Assembly (NCBI GenBank): GCA_019234035.1 | Contig: JAFALX010000237.1 | Location: 1-8,965 of the forward strand | Origin: Candidatus Dormiibacterota bacterium | Lineage (GTDB): Bacteria; Chloroflexota; Dormibacteria; Aeolococcales; Aeolococcaceae | DNA: 8,965 bases | Direction of reading: 5' to 3' | In this document: piece after piece, positions 1 to 6,051 of the stretch | Position numbering within the stretch: the first letter of the stretch is position 1 | Layout of the letters: every line of letters starts with the position of its first letter | The notes under the pieces: generated by a model | The model's input: the letters and a program-made list of their open reading frames with translations, nothing else | What the model was told of the DNA's origin: nothing | Databases searched by the model: none | Position numbers and translations under genes: made by a program

Positions 1-719
1 TGCTCGATGAGCGTGTCGCGATAGATCTCCCAAGTCAGATGCTCCGGGCGTCCACCGACTCTCTCGAGCGCTTGGTAAATCGGAACGGTGCCAATGGGCA
101 CCGGCGAGTTGCGGATGATCCACTCCCGCGTACGGTGGATGTCCTTGCCCGTCGACAGATCCATGATCGTGTCGGCGCCCCAGCGCGTCGCCCAGCGCAT
201 CTTCTCGACCTCGGCCTCGATCGACGACAGCACCGCCGAGTTGCCGATGTTCGCGTTCACCTTCACGAGGAACTTCGTGCCAATGATCATCGGCTCGGAC
301 TCGGGATGGTTGACGTTCGCCGGGATGATGGCGCGACCCCGCGCCACCTCATCGCGCACCATCTCGGGCTCAACGCCCTCGCGAATGGCGATGAACTCCA
401 TCTCCGGCGTGATCAGCCCGCGCCGGGCGTAATGCAGCTGCGTGACCGCCCCCGACTCGCGCGCGCGCAGCACCGGCCGGCCCCCGTCGCGCACCAGCTC
501 GACGTCGTCGCGCTCCACGATCCAGCGATGCCGCAGCGGCGGCAGGCCGTCCTCGACCGCGATGCTCACGTCCGGTTCCGTATGCCGCCCGCTGGTGTCG
601 TATCGCCGCAGCGGCGGGTTGGTGACGTCGCCGGAGGCGCTGCGGGTCGGCGACTGCACCACCTCCTCGACGGGCACACGGATGTCGGGTCGGGACCCCT
701 GGATGTACGCCTTGGTCAT
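1..719 (-). CDS. thiC: Phosphomethylpyrimidine synthase ThiC, N-terminal part (cut by window edge)
   Basis: ThiC is the radical-SAM enzyme that rearranges aminoimidazole ribotide into HMP phosphate, the pyrimidine branch of thiamin biosynthesis, in the cytoplasm. The first 239 residues are present. The N-terminal domain begins MTKAYIQGSRPDIRVP, with NPPLRRYDTSG near residues 34-44 and TQLHYARRGLITPEMEFIAIREG at about 93-115. The family hallmark PANVNHPE follows at 133-140, then EPMIIGTKFLVK and NANIGNSAV at 142-163, and the start of the catalytic barrel with MDLSTG at 186-191. The C-terminal CX2CX4C cluster motif lies beyond the window, so intactness cannot be judged. The start is ATG at 719, preceded by GAGGAGG (725-731) at 5 nt spacing; an in-frame GTG sits immediately before it. 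A TPP riboswitch lies directly upstream, which agrees with the identification. Family assignment is very secure. Confidence 0.97.
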   Translation of the reverse strand, partial: MTKAYIQGSRPDIRVPVEEVVQSPTRSASGDVTNPPLRRYDTSGRHTEPDVSIAVEDGLPPLRHRWIVERDDVELVRDGGRPVLRARESGAVTQLHYARRGLITPEMEFIAIREGVEPEMVRDEVARGRAIIPANVNHPESEPMIIGTKFLVKVNANIGNSAVLSSIEAEVEKMRWATRWGADTIMDLSTGKDIHRTREWIIRNSPVPIGTVPIYQALERVGGRPEHLTWEIYRDTLIE

Positions 720-724
720 CACGG

Positions 725-758
725 CCTCCTCGCGCGTGTGGCGCCCGGAGCGCCGGGC
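725..758 (-). promoter_or_regulatory. Probable expression platform of the thiC riboswitch, with RBS
   Basis: Between the aptamer and the thiC start, the minus strand carries a hairpin with arms GCCCGG and CCGGGC and a 4-nt loop (743-758), then the Shine-Dalgarno GAGGAGG (725-731). There is no U-run, so an intrinsic terminator is unlikely and control of translation initiation is the simpler reading. CGCGCG just before the SD (731-736) could pair with the 3' strand of P1 (771-775), giving a possible switch between aptamer closure and an alternative fold. The hairpin and SD are seen directly; the switching mechanism is inference. Confidence 0.4.
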
Positions 759-770
759 CCGGTGGCGCGG

Positions 771-905
771 CGCGCTCCCTGCGCCGGCATTACCCGGATC
801 AGGTCCTCCACCCCACGAAATCTGCGATTTCGCGGGGACCCCGGAGTTTGGCGGTCAGCCGCTCGCAGCGACCCTCTCAGCCCGGTCTCACCGAGCTCCC
901 GCGCG
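771..905 (-). promoter_or_regulatory. TPP riboswitch (THI element) controlling thiC
   Basis: Read on the minus strand, the leader of thiC contains both invariant blocks of the thiamin-pyrophosphate aptamer. CTGAGA is at 875-880 inside GGGCTGAGAGGG, and ACCTGATCCGGGTAATGCC followed by GGCG is at 782-804. The closing helix P1 can form between CGCGC (901-905) and GCGCG (771-775), followed by the typical 5' GGGAGC and 3' AGGGAGC segments. Between GACC (853-856) and ACCTGATC lie 48 nt, including a 12-bp stem (811-837), where typical members have only a few bases. The 5' end of the aptamer overlaps the last codons and stop (888-890) of the GH1 gene. TPP binding is expected to reduce thiC expression. 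Boundaries are set from the P1 pairing and are uncertain by a few bases. Confidence 0.95.
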
Positions 906-2234
906 TTCGATGGTACTCGCCGTGAGCCAGTCGGGTGCCCTGGCGGGGACGACGCCGCTGCGGCAGATCTCCTCGTACAGCGCGGAGCTCGGCTTGGGAT
1001 GGCGAGCCATCGTCTCGCGGTCGACCGACCAGAACCCGAATTTCTTCGTGTACCCCTCGGCCCACTCGAAGTTGTCCCATGCGGTCCAGTGCAGGTATCC
1101 GCGCACGTCGGCCCCGGCGTCGACGGCGTCCAGCACCGCGTTGAGGTGATCGACCACGTACGCCGCGCGGAGCTCGTCGTGCTCGTCGGCGACGCCGTTC
1201 TCGGTGATCAGCAGCGGCAGGCGCGTCTCGTGCCAGAGCGCGAGCAGGGCGCGGCGCAGTCCCGCCGGGTTGATCGCCCACTCGAAGCTGCTGTGCGGCA
1301 GCGCGGGGTCGTTGTCGCGGTGCGCAAACAGCATCCCCGGCAGGGCGGGGTCGAACGAGATGACATCCTCGGTGTAGTAGTTGACGCCCAGGTAGTCGAG
1401 CGAGCCGTCCAGTCCGGCGACGCGCTCGCCCAGCCCGACCGGCGGGAGCATCCGGCCGCTGAGGCACGAGCGCAGGAACCATCGGTTGAAGAGGAAGTCG
1501 GGAAACGCAGCGGCGGCGCGATCGAGGAGATTGCTGTCCCGCAACGGCCGCTGCCGCCGCTCGTGATGCGCAACCGATACCAGCGCCTCGCCGCCGCGCT
1601 GTGTCGCGGTCCGGTGCACCGCCAGCGCCCCGGCGGCGTGCATGCGAAGCAGGCCGCCGAACGCCTGGAACATCTGGGTCAGCGACTGCTGCGCAGGTGG
1701 CCACTGCCCGTCGAGATACCCCTGCACCGCGAGCACGGCGGGCTCGTTGATCGTCACCCACCAGCGGACCTGCGCGCCGATGACGTCGGCGCACAGCGCG
1801 GCGTATCGAGCGAACAGCGCCGGTGCGTCGGGCGCCCGGATGCCGCCTCGCTCCGCAAGCCAGCGGGGCAGCGTGAAGTGCTGCAGCGTCACCACTGGCT
1901 CCAGGCCGACGTCGCGGCAGACGCGAACGACGTCCCCGTAGTGATCGAGCGCCGCCCGGTCGAACACACCCGGACTCGGTTCGACACGGGCCCACTCGAT
2001 CGAGAAGCGATGCGCGTTCTGCGCGGCGGCCGCAAGCTGTGCGAGATCCTCGCGGTAGCGGGAGTGGTGGTCGATGGCACGCGTGGTGCGGCCGCCCGCA
2101 GCGATGGGCGAGGGCACCTGGCGCTCGAAGGCCGACCAGTCGTTGTCGATCCCTCCCTCGACCTGGTGCGCGGCGGTGGCGCAACCGATGAGGAAGTCGG
2201 GGGGGAGGCGTCTGGAGGTCACGGCTTCACCCAT
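888..2234 (-). CDS. Glycoside hydrolase family 1 protein (beta-glucosidase-like)
   Basis: This is a retaining glycosidase of the GH1 (alpha/beta)8 barrel family, which removes beta-linked glucose, galactose or related sugars; the natural substrate cannot be told from sequence. From the chosen ATG (448 aa) the sugar-binding AAHQVEGG is at about 21-28 and HRFSIEWARVEP at 76-87. The acid/base glutamate is in TINEP (E164), the NYYTED segment at about 285-290, the nucleophile glutamate in ITENG (E345), and the aglycone/-1 site motif WDNFEWAEGY at 386-395. All core positions are intact and the length is normal for the family. No signal peptide is visible, so it is probably cytoplasmic. The start is ambiguous: TTG at 2243, ATG at 2234 and GTG at 2222 are in frame, none with a strong SD. 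It lies about 48 nt after the EamA gene on the same strand, so co-transcription is likely. Its 3' end overlaps the thiC riboswitch aptamer. Confidence 0.93.
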   Translation of the reverse strand: MGEAVTSRRLPPDFLIGCATAAHQVEGGIDNDWSAFERQVPSPIAAGGRTTRAIDHHSRYREDLAQLAAAAQNAHRFSIEWARVEPSPGVFDRAALDHYGDVVRVCRDVGLEPVVTLQHFTLPRWLAERGGIRAPDAPALFARYAALCADVIGAQVRWWVTINEPAVLAVQGYLDGQWPPAQQSLTQMFQAFGGLLRMHAAGALAVHRTATQRGGEALVSVAHHERRQRPLRDSNLLDRAAAAFPDFLFNRWFLRSCLSGRMLPPVGLGERVAGLDGSLDYLGVNYYTEDVISFDPALPGMLFAHRDNDPALPHSSFEWAINPAGLRRALLALWHETRLPLLITENGVADEHDELRAAYVVDHLNAVLDAVDAGADVRGYLHWTAWDNFEWAEGYTKKFGFWSVDRETMARHPKPSSALYEEICRSGVVPARAPDWLTASTIERAGAR

Positions 2235-2282
2235 AACGTACAAGCAGACGGGGTCGATTGGTGCATGCCGGTGCCAAAGGCA

Positions 2283-3113
2283 TCACGTCGCCGTGATCAG
2301 CACCACCGCGCCGAGCGCCGTCAGCACGCCGGCGATCTGGCGGGTGTGCAATCGCTCGCCCAGGAACAGCACCGAGCACATCACGGTGGCCACCGGGTAG
2401 AGCGACACGATGACGGCGACGATGCTGATGAGCCCGCCGTGCACGGCGATGAGGTACCGCGCGTTGGCGGTGACGTCGCAGACGCCGGCACCGATGACGA
2501 TCGCGGGCGGCGTCGCGCCGAGGCGCAGAGGCCGCCGCAGGATCAGTGCAAGCAGCATGAGCACGGCGACCGAGGCGCCGCGGGCCGACAGCAGCGGCCA
2601 GAGGTTGGCGGCGGCCGACGTCCGTGCGAACGCGATGTAGAACGTCCCGAACGCCACCCCCGAACCGAGGGCGAGCAGGAGCGTGCTGCGGGCGAGGCGC
2701 GGCCGGCCGGCGCCTGACGCGCTCAGCAACGTCACCGCAACGATCGCAAGCCCGATGCCGGCGAACTGGAGCGCGGCGGGCCGCTCGCCGCGCGCGACCC
2801 CGTAGGCCACCGGCACGACGACTGCGACGACACCGGTGATGGGCGCCACCAGTGACATTGCCCCGGTCGCGAGACCGCGATAGAGCATGGCGACGCCGGC
2901 TCCCCCGGCAAGGCCGGCGGCGGCGCCCAGGAGCAGGTCTGTGCCGCTTGCGTCACCCCCGATGAGCGCCGCGATGAGCGCGATGCCTGCGAGCCCGATG
3001 CCCTGTGAGAGCAGCAGCGCGGTGAGGAGAGCCGTGCGCCGGCTCGCCAGCCCGCCGAGGAAATCGCCCGCTCCGTACACCAGCGCCGCGGCGAGCGAGA
3101 TGCCGATGCTCAT
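2283..3113 (-). CDS. EamA/DMT-superfamily transporter (10 TM)
   Basis: The 276-residue protein is almost entirely hydrophobic and resolves into about ten membrane helices arranged as two five-helix EamA repeats, joined by a short polar linker (SGAGRPRLARS, about 131-141). The opening ALVYGAGDFLGGLASRR resembles the 'W/Y-G-x-x-D/F-x' start of the first EamA repeat. LYPVATVMCSVLFLGERLH near 238-256 is the family's C-terminal signature, with the helix-9 loop ending in GER. These proteins are inner-membrane exporters or importers of metabolites (drug/metabolite transporter superfamily); the substrate is unknown. The ATG at 3113 is directly preceded by AGGA without normal spacing, so the RBS is weak and a leaderless transcript is possible. 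GH1 follows about 48 nt downstream on the same strand. The thiC riboswitch is downstream of this gene and so does not control it. Confidence 0.9.
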   Translation of the reverse strand: MSIGISLAAALVYGAGDFLGGLASRRTALLTALLLSQGIGLAGIALIAALIGGDASGTDLLLGAAAGLAGGAGVAMLYRGLATGAMSLVAPITGVVAVVVPVAYGVARGERPAALQFAGIGLAIVAVTLLSASGAGRPRLARSTLLLALGSGVAFGTFYIAFARTSAAANLWPLLSARGASVAVLMLLALILRRPLRLGATPPAIVIGAGVCDVTANARYLIAVHGGLISIVAVIVSLYPVATVMCSVLFLGERLHTRQIAGVLTALGAVVLITAT

Positions 3114-3150
3114 TCCTGCAGGTCACCCAAATCAGGCGCATCATCCCTAC
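3114..3150. promoter_or_regulatory. Short divergent intergenic region (EamA gene / propeller gene)
   Basis: Only about 37 bp separate the divergent starts of the transporter and the six-blade protein, so promoters for both must lie here or inside the opposite gene. It contains the 8-bp palindrome CCTGCAGG at 3115-3122. I see no convincing -10/-35 pair in either direction. Promoter function is inferred from layout only. Confidence 0.3.
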
Positions 3151-4197
3151 GTGGGGGTGGTACAGCGTTTGCCCGCGGCGCGATGGGGGCCGGCGGCCGG
3201 CCTGGGGGCGATCATCCTGGTCGGCGCCGTGATCGGTTTCGCGGTGTCGCGACCGCCGGCACCGCCGGCCGCGGTCAACGTGCCCGCCGCACCGGCGGCA
3301 CCGCGCACGGCATTCGGGTACAGCGCGGTCGATGATCCCGTGCACCACGAGGTGGTGCTGTTCGGCGGCGTGGACAGCTACAGCCAGACGTGGCTGTGGA
3401 ACGGAAAGCGATGGACGCTCACGCATCCCTCGACCAGCCCCACCGGGCGCTTCGACGCACCCGCGGCGTTCGACCCTGATACCGGCCAGGTGATGCTCTA
3501 TGGCGGCCGGCTGGCCGACGGCGAGCTGGCCGGCGACACGTGGGCATGGGACGGCACCACGTGGCGGCAGCTCGACACCGGCGCCAACGGTCCACCGGCG
3601 GGCGAGGGCGGCGCCATGGCCTGGGACCCGGGACTGCAGACGATGGTGCTGGTGGCTCCGATCGCGACCCCGACCGGTCTGACGGGAGAGACCTGGCTGT
3701 GGCAGGGCGGCGCCTGGTCGCGCGTCACCGGTGGCAACTTCCCTGCCGGCGTGACTCCGATCGCAGCGGTGTTCGACGACGCCATCGGAACACTCTTCGC
3801 CATCGGCGGGGCGGGGAACCCGACCAATGCGGACGGACTGTTCAGGTTCGTGCCGGTGCGCTGGAACGGCGGCTCATGGCATGTGCTGCCGGCACGCCAG
3901 GTGGACTCCTTCGCCGGGCTCGCCGAGGACCCGATCTCCGGGCGTCTGATCGTGGCTGCGGAGAACGGATTCCCCGTGGTGCCCGCGACCTCGACCGCGT
4001 GGTCGTGGACGGGCAGCGACTGGCAGACGCTGCACAACACCCAGGGTCCGCCGTGGCCGCAGGCGGAGGTGACCGATCTGGCCCATGGCCGCCTGCTGCT
4101 GTTCGCCACGCTCCTGCCTGCGTCGCAGGACACGCCGCAGACGGTGTACGTCTGGGAGTGGCAGGGGACGCACTGGGCGCGGGTGGACGGCGGCTGA
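3151..4197 (+). CDS. Membrane-anchored six-blade Kelch-like beta-propeller protein
   Basis: From GTG 3151 the protein has 348 residues: a short positive N-terminus (VVQRLPAARWG), one hydrophobic segment at about 14-33 (LGAIILVGAVIGFAVS), an Ala/Pro linker at about 35-52, then an extracytoplasmic domain. That domain consists of six repeats of about 50 residues, each with a hydrophobic strand, often DP..G.V.L(F/Y)GG, and ending in a W-x-W-x-G-x-x-W strand (for example TWLWNGKRW, TWAWDGTTW, TWLWQGGAW, AWSWTGSDW, VWEWQGTHW). The repeat number fits a six-bladed Kelch-type propeller, usually a binding rather than catalytic scaffold. No catalytic motif or C-terminal anchor is visible. Start choice is uncertain: GTG 3151, GTG 3157 or TTG 3169, the last being preceded by GGGGGTGG at 8-nt spacing; all give the same signal anchor. 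The partner is unknown. It converges on vapC with an 18-nt gap. Confidence 0.8.
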   Translation: MGVVQRLPAARWGPAAGLGAIILVGAVIGFAVSRPPAPPAAVNVPAAPAAPRTAFGYSAVDDPVHHEVVLFGGVDSYSQTWLWNGKRWTLTHPSTSPTGRFDAPAAFDPDTGQVMLYGGRLADGELAGDTWAWDGTTWRQLDTGANGPPAGEGGAMAWDPGLQTMVLVAPIATPTGLTGETWLWQGGAWSRVTGGNFPAGVTPIAAVFDDAIGTLFAIGGAGNPTNADGLFRFVPVRWNGGSWHVLPARQVDSFAGLAEDPISGRLIVAAENGFPVVPATSTAWSWTGSDWQTLHNTQGPPWPQAEVTDLAHGRLLLFATLLPASQDTPQTVYVWEWQGTHWARVDGG

Positions 4198-4215
4198 CCG
4201 CTGGTCCGCGATGGT

Positions 4216-4605
4216 TCAGATGATGTGTATCGCCAGCGCTGTGTGGCGAGCCAGCACGTTGTAGTCGTTGTCCGAATGCAGCACCGGTGTCCGATGGCGG
4301 ATGGCCACGGCGGCGATCAGGCAGTCGACGAGCCGGCGAACCGTCTCGCCCTGACGGCGGCACCGGCGATAGAGTTGCGCGGCTAAGTCGAAGTCCTGCG
4401 GCTGGCTGTGAACCATCCGCGCAACGCCGAGGAGGGCGCGCAGATTGCGCAGGTGGCGCTCGTCGCGCGCGCCGGCGAGGACCTCCATCAGCACAGCGTC
4501 GGTGGTCGCGATATCGAGACCCAGGAGTCGATCGACTTCGACGCACACGGGCGTGCGCGTGTCACGCAGGAACTCAACCCACGCCGACGTGTCAATGAGG
4601 ATCAC
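4216..4605 (-). CDS. vapC: VapC-type PIN-domain ribonuclease toxin
   Basis: This is the toxin of a type II toxin-antitoxin pair; VapC PIN domains cut specific RNAs (often tRNA or rRNA) with Mg2+ and are neutralised by the cognate VapB. The 129-residue length is typical. The acidic active-site set is complete: D5 in ILIDTSAWVEFL, E41 in VLMEVLAGA, D94 in RLVDCLIAA, and D112 or D114 in HSDNDY. The start is GTG at 4605, overlapping the vapB stop by 4 nt (GTGA), so translation is coupled to the antitoxin. The fold and catalytic residues are clear; the RNA target is unknown. Confidence 0.94.
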   Translation of the reverse strand: MILIDTSAWVEFLRDTRTPVCVEVDRLLGLDIATTDAVLMEVLAGARDERHLRNLRALLGVARMVHSQPQDFDLAAQLYRRCRRQGETVRRLVDCLIAAVAIRHRTPVLHSDNDYNVLARHTALAIHII

Positions 4606-4805
4606 GACAGCACGCGCCCGCTGCGCATTGCGTCGAGCTCGCCGTCCCAGCCCGATCCGCGGAGCCGGCGCGCCTCATCGACAGTCATCTCGGCTGCCAG
4701 CTCGCGCAACGCGAAGTTCACCGCCTCTCGTTTTGTCGACAGCCCGAAGCGCTTCATGACCGTCTGCACGGCGCGCTCGTCGATATCGATATTGGTGCGT
4801 GCCAT
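4602..4805 (-). CDS. vapB: VapB-type antitoxin (ribbon-helix-helix)
   Basis: The 67-residue protein starts MARTNIDIDERAVQTVM, a beta-strand followed by a helix typical of the VapB ribbon-helix-helix antitoxin family (PF09957-like), then KREAVNFALRELAAE (about 25-39). The C-terminal tail is likely to be disordered on its own and contains WDGELDAMR, the segment that usually wraps into the toxin groove. It should bind and inhibit the adjacent VapC and repress its own promoter. The ATG at 4805 is preferred because the reading frame stays open far upstream only as an antisense shadow of pspA, and homology starts at this Met. There is no SD; the start codon sits at the edge of a direct repeat, consistent with a leaderless mRNA. 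Confidence 0.92.
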   Translation of the reverse strand: MARTNIDIDERAVQTVMKRFGLSTKREAVNFALRELAAEMTVDEARRLRGSGWDGELDAMRSGRVLS

Positions 4806-4822
4806 ACACCAACAATACACCA
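4804..4822 (-). promoter_or_regulatory. Putative vapBC promoter/operator: 11-bp-phased direct repeat
   Basis: On the minus strand TGGTGTAT occurs twice, at 4815-4822 and 4804-4811, in the same orientation and exactly 11 bp (about one helical turn) apart. This suits adjacent binding of ribbon-helix-helix dimers. The second copy runs into the vapB ATG. Between them TATTGT (4812-4817) fits the actinobacterial TANNNT -10 pattern, with 6 nt to the A of the ATG, which predicts transcription starting at the start codon. The repeat is seen directly; promoter and operator roles are inferred. Confidence 0.45.
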
Positions 4823-4851
4823 GAGCGGCAGTGCCTCCCTCAGCCCCGCCA

Positions 4852-4857
4852 TACAAT
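4852..4857 (+). promoter_or_regulatory. Possible -10 element for pspA
   Basis: TACAAT differs from the TATAAT consensus at one position and lies in the relatively AT-rich 102-bp gap between divergent vapB and pspA. It would give a leader of roughly 45 nt containing the pspA SD. No good -35 is visible at the right distance, so this is only a candidate. Confidence 0.3.
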
Positions 4858-4907
4858 CGGATCGCCGCGCTGTTCTTGTTATTTGCTGGGCCGAGGAGAA
4901 AAACCAC

Positions 4908-5939
4908 ATGAGCGTGTTCCGCCGCTTCACCAACATCTTCCAGGAGAAGGCAAACGCGGCTCTGGACCGCGCGGAGGATCCCTCGCAGGCGATCGATCTC
5001 TCCTACCAGCAGCTGCTGGAGCAGCAGCAGAAGCTGCGCACCGCGCTGGTGCAGGCGCAGACGGGCGAGAAGCGGCTGGAGAATCAGGCGAAGGAGCTGG
5101 ACACGCGCATCGCCAAGCTGAACGATTCCGCGAAGCAGGCGATGCAGGGCGGGCGCGAGGACCTTGCGACGCAGGCGCTCACCCAGGGTGAGACGCTGCA
5201 GCAGCAGCGCAGCGCGCTCGAGCCGCAGATCCAGACGATGACCGGGCAGATCCAGCGCATGCAGCAGGCGCTGCAGCAGTACCAGCAGAAGGTGCAGGCG
5301 TTCGCCGCCCAGCGCGAGTCGATGAAGGCCCAGTACGAGGCGGCCAAGGCGACGAGCACCGCCGGCGACACGATGGCCGGTATCGGCGAGCACACCAGCG
5401 ACGCCGCGATGATGATGCAGCGCGCGCAGGACAAGATCGCCCGCACGCAGGCGCACGCCGACGCGGTCGATGCCCTGCTGGCGAGCGGCGCGCTCGACAC
5501 GCAGAACCTCACCGGTGGCTCGGCGGTGGAGGACCAGATCACCGCGACCGTCGTCGACAGCAACGTGCAGGCGAAGCTGGCTGCGCTGCGTGCGCAGGTC
5601 GGTGTGCAGGCGCCGGCGGCCGCCCCGCAGCTCGGCACGGCGGGAATCGTGGTGCGCATCCACGGCGAGGGCCAGTACAGGCTCGATCCGGCGCTGCGCC
5701 CGTCGCTCGATCAGTTCGATCAGCGCCTCGTCGTCGCCGTGCGGGCGAACGACGACGCCGCATATCACGCGGCGCTGCGCGACGTCACCACGTTTGTCAA
5801 GCAGCACGGCAACGCCGTGCCGGGCGACGATCTCTCGCCGAGCGAGATCATCCTGCCCAGCGACGACATGTCGCTTGCAGAGGTGACGTCGGTGCTGGAG
5901 CAGGAGAACTGGCTCGAGCCGGCATCCGCCACGAACTGA
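4908..5939 (+). CDS. pspA: PspA/IM30-family protein fused to a C-terminal PspAA domain
   Basis: PspA/IM30 proteins bind and stabilise the cytoplasmic membrane under envelope stress, forming large helical oligomers. The 343-residue protein opens with the amphipathic membrane-binding helix and hairpin start MSVFRRFTNIFQEKANAALD and DPSQAIDLSYQQLLEQQ (about 1-40). A long Gln/Ala/Glu-rich coiled coil runs to about 230. After an Ala/Pro linker (about 231-245) comes a compact domain at 246-337 with IVVRIHGEGQYRLD, FDQRLVVAV, GDDLSPSEIILPSDDMSLAEV and ending in LEQENWL. This matches the PspAA (PspA-associated) domain, which is usually encoded as a separate small gene next to pspA. The ATG at 4908 has GAGGAG about 9 nt upstream. 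No PspC, PspB or PspF homologue is present in the window. PspA assignment is very secure, the PspAA assignment fairly secure. Confidence 0.94.
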   Translation: MSVFRRFTNIFQEKANAALDRAEDPSQAIDLSYQQLLEQQQKLRTALVQAQTGEKRLENQAKELDTRIAKLNDSAKQAMQGGREDLATQALTQGETLQQQRSALEPQIQTMTGQIQRMQQALQQYQQKVQAFAAQRESMKAQYEAAKATSTAGDTMAGIGEHTSDAAMMMQRAQDKIARTQAHADAVDALLASGALDTQNLTGGSAVEDQITATVVDSNVQAKLAALRAQVGVQAPAAAPQLGTAGIVVRIHGEGQYRLDPALRPSLDQFDQRLVVAVRANDDAAYHAALRDVTTFVKQHGNAVPGDDLSPSEIILPSDDMSLAEVTSVLEQENWLEPASATN

Positions 5940-5975
5940 GCCGAGCCTGAGGCGGCTCGAGGCGCCGACCGCTCG

Positions 5976-5994
5976 CTGATATCGCCGCTATCAG
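5976..5994. promoter_or_regulatory. Inverted repeat upstream of the haemerythrin gene (possible operator)
   Basis: Perfect 6-bp arms CTGATA (5976-5981) and TATCAG (5989-5994) flank 7 nt. The repeat covers the place where a -35 box would lie relative to the -10 at 6004. TGATAT recurs at 6001-6006, overlapping the -10. A transcription factor site is plausible; the regulator is unknown. Confidence 0.4.
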
Positions 5995-6000
5995 AAACGG

Positions 6001-6009
6001 TGATATACT
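6001..6009 (+). promoter_or_regulatory. Extended -10 promoter of the haemerythrin-like gene
   Basis: TG-A-TATACT is a textbook extended -10 (TGn plus five of six TATAAT bases) in an otherwise GC-rich region. No -35 consensus is present, as extended -10 promoters allow. Transcription would start near 6016, giving a leader of about 36 nt with the SD AGGAGG at 6039-6044. Confidence 0.55.
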
Positions 6010-6051
6010 GTGTTCGTCGTACGTGCACCGCCGACCACAGGAGGACAACAC

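Noticed and set aside
39..2717. A plus-strand open frame of 892 codons opposite thiC, GH1 and the EamA gene
   Set aside because: It is antisense to three well-recognised genes and its translation is Arg/Ala/His-rich low-complexity sequence typical of a shadow frame in high-GC DNA; no family resemblance.
3842..4546. Minus-strand 234-codon frame between the propeller gene and vapC
   Set aside because: Arg/Pro/Ser-rich shadow overlapping two real genes in other frames.
4806..5807. Upstream extension of vapB to a 401-codon minus-strand frame
   Set aside because: The extra part is a Leu/Arg-rich antisense image of pspA; the VapB family begins at the Met at 4805, where the promoter-like repeat also lies.
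5938..5958. Hairpin GAGCCG...CGGCTC just after pspA as a terminator
   Set aside because: Only 6 bp with a 9-nt loop and no T-tract, overlapping the stop codon; not enough to call a terminator.
6010..6051. ATG at 6010 as start of the haemerythrin-like protein
   Set aside because: It precedes or coincides with the predicted transcript start, while GTG 6052 has a perfect AGGAGG and begins the HHE family homology.
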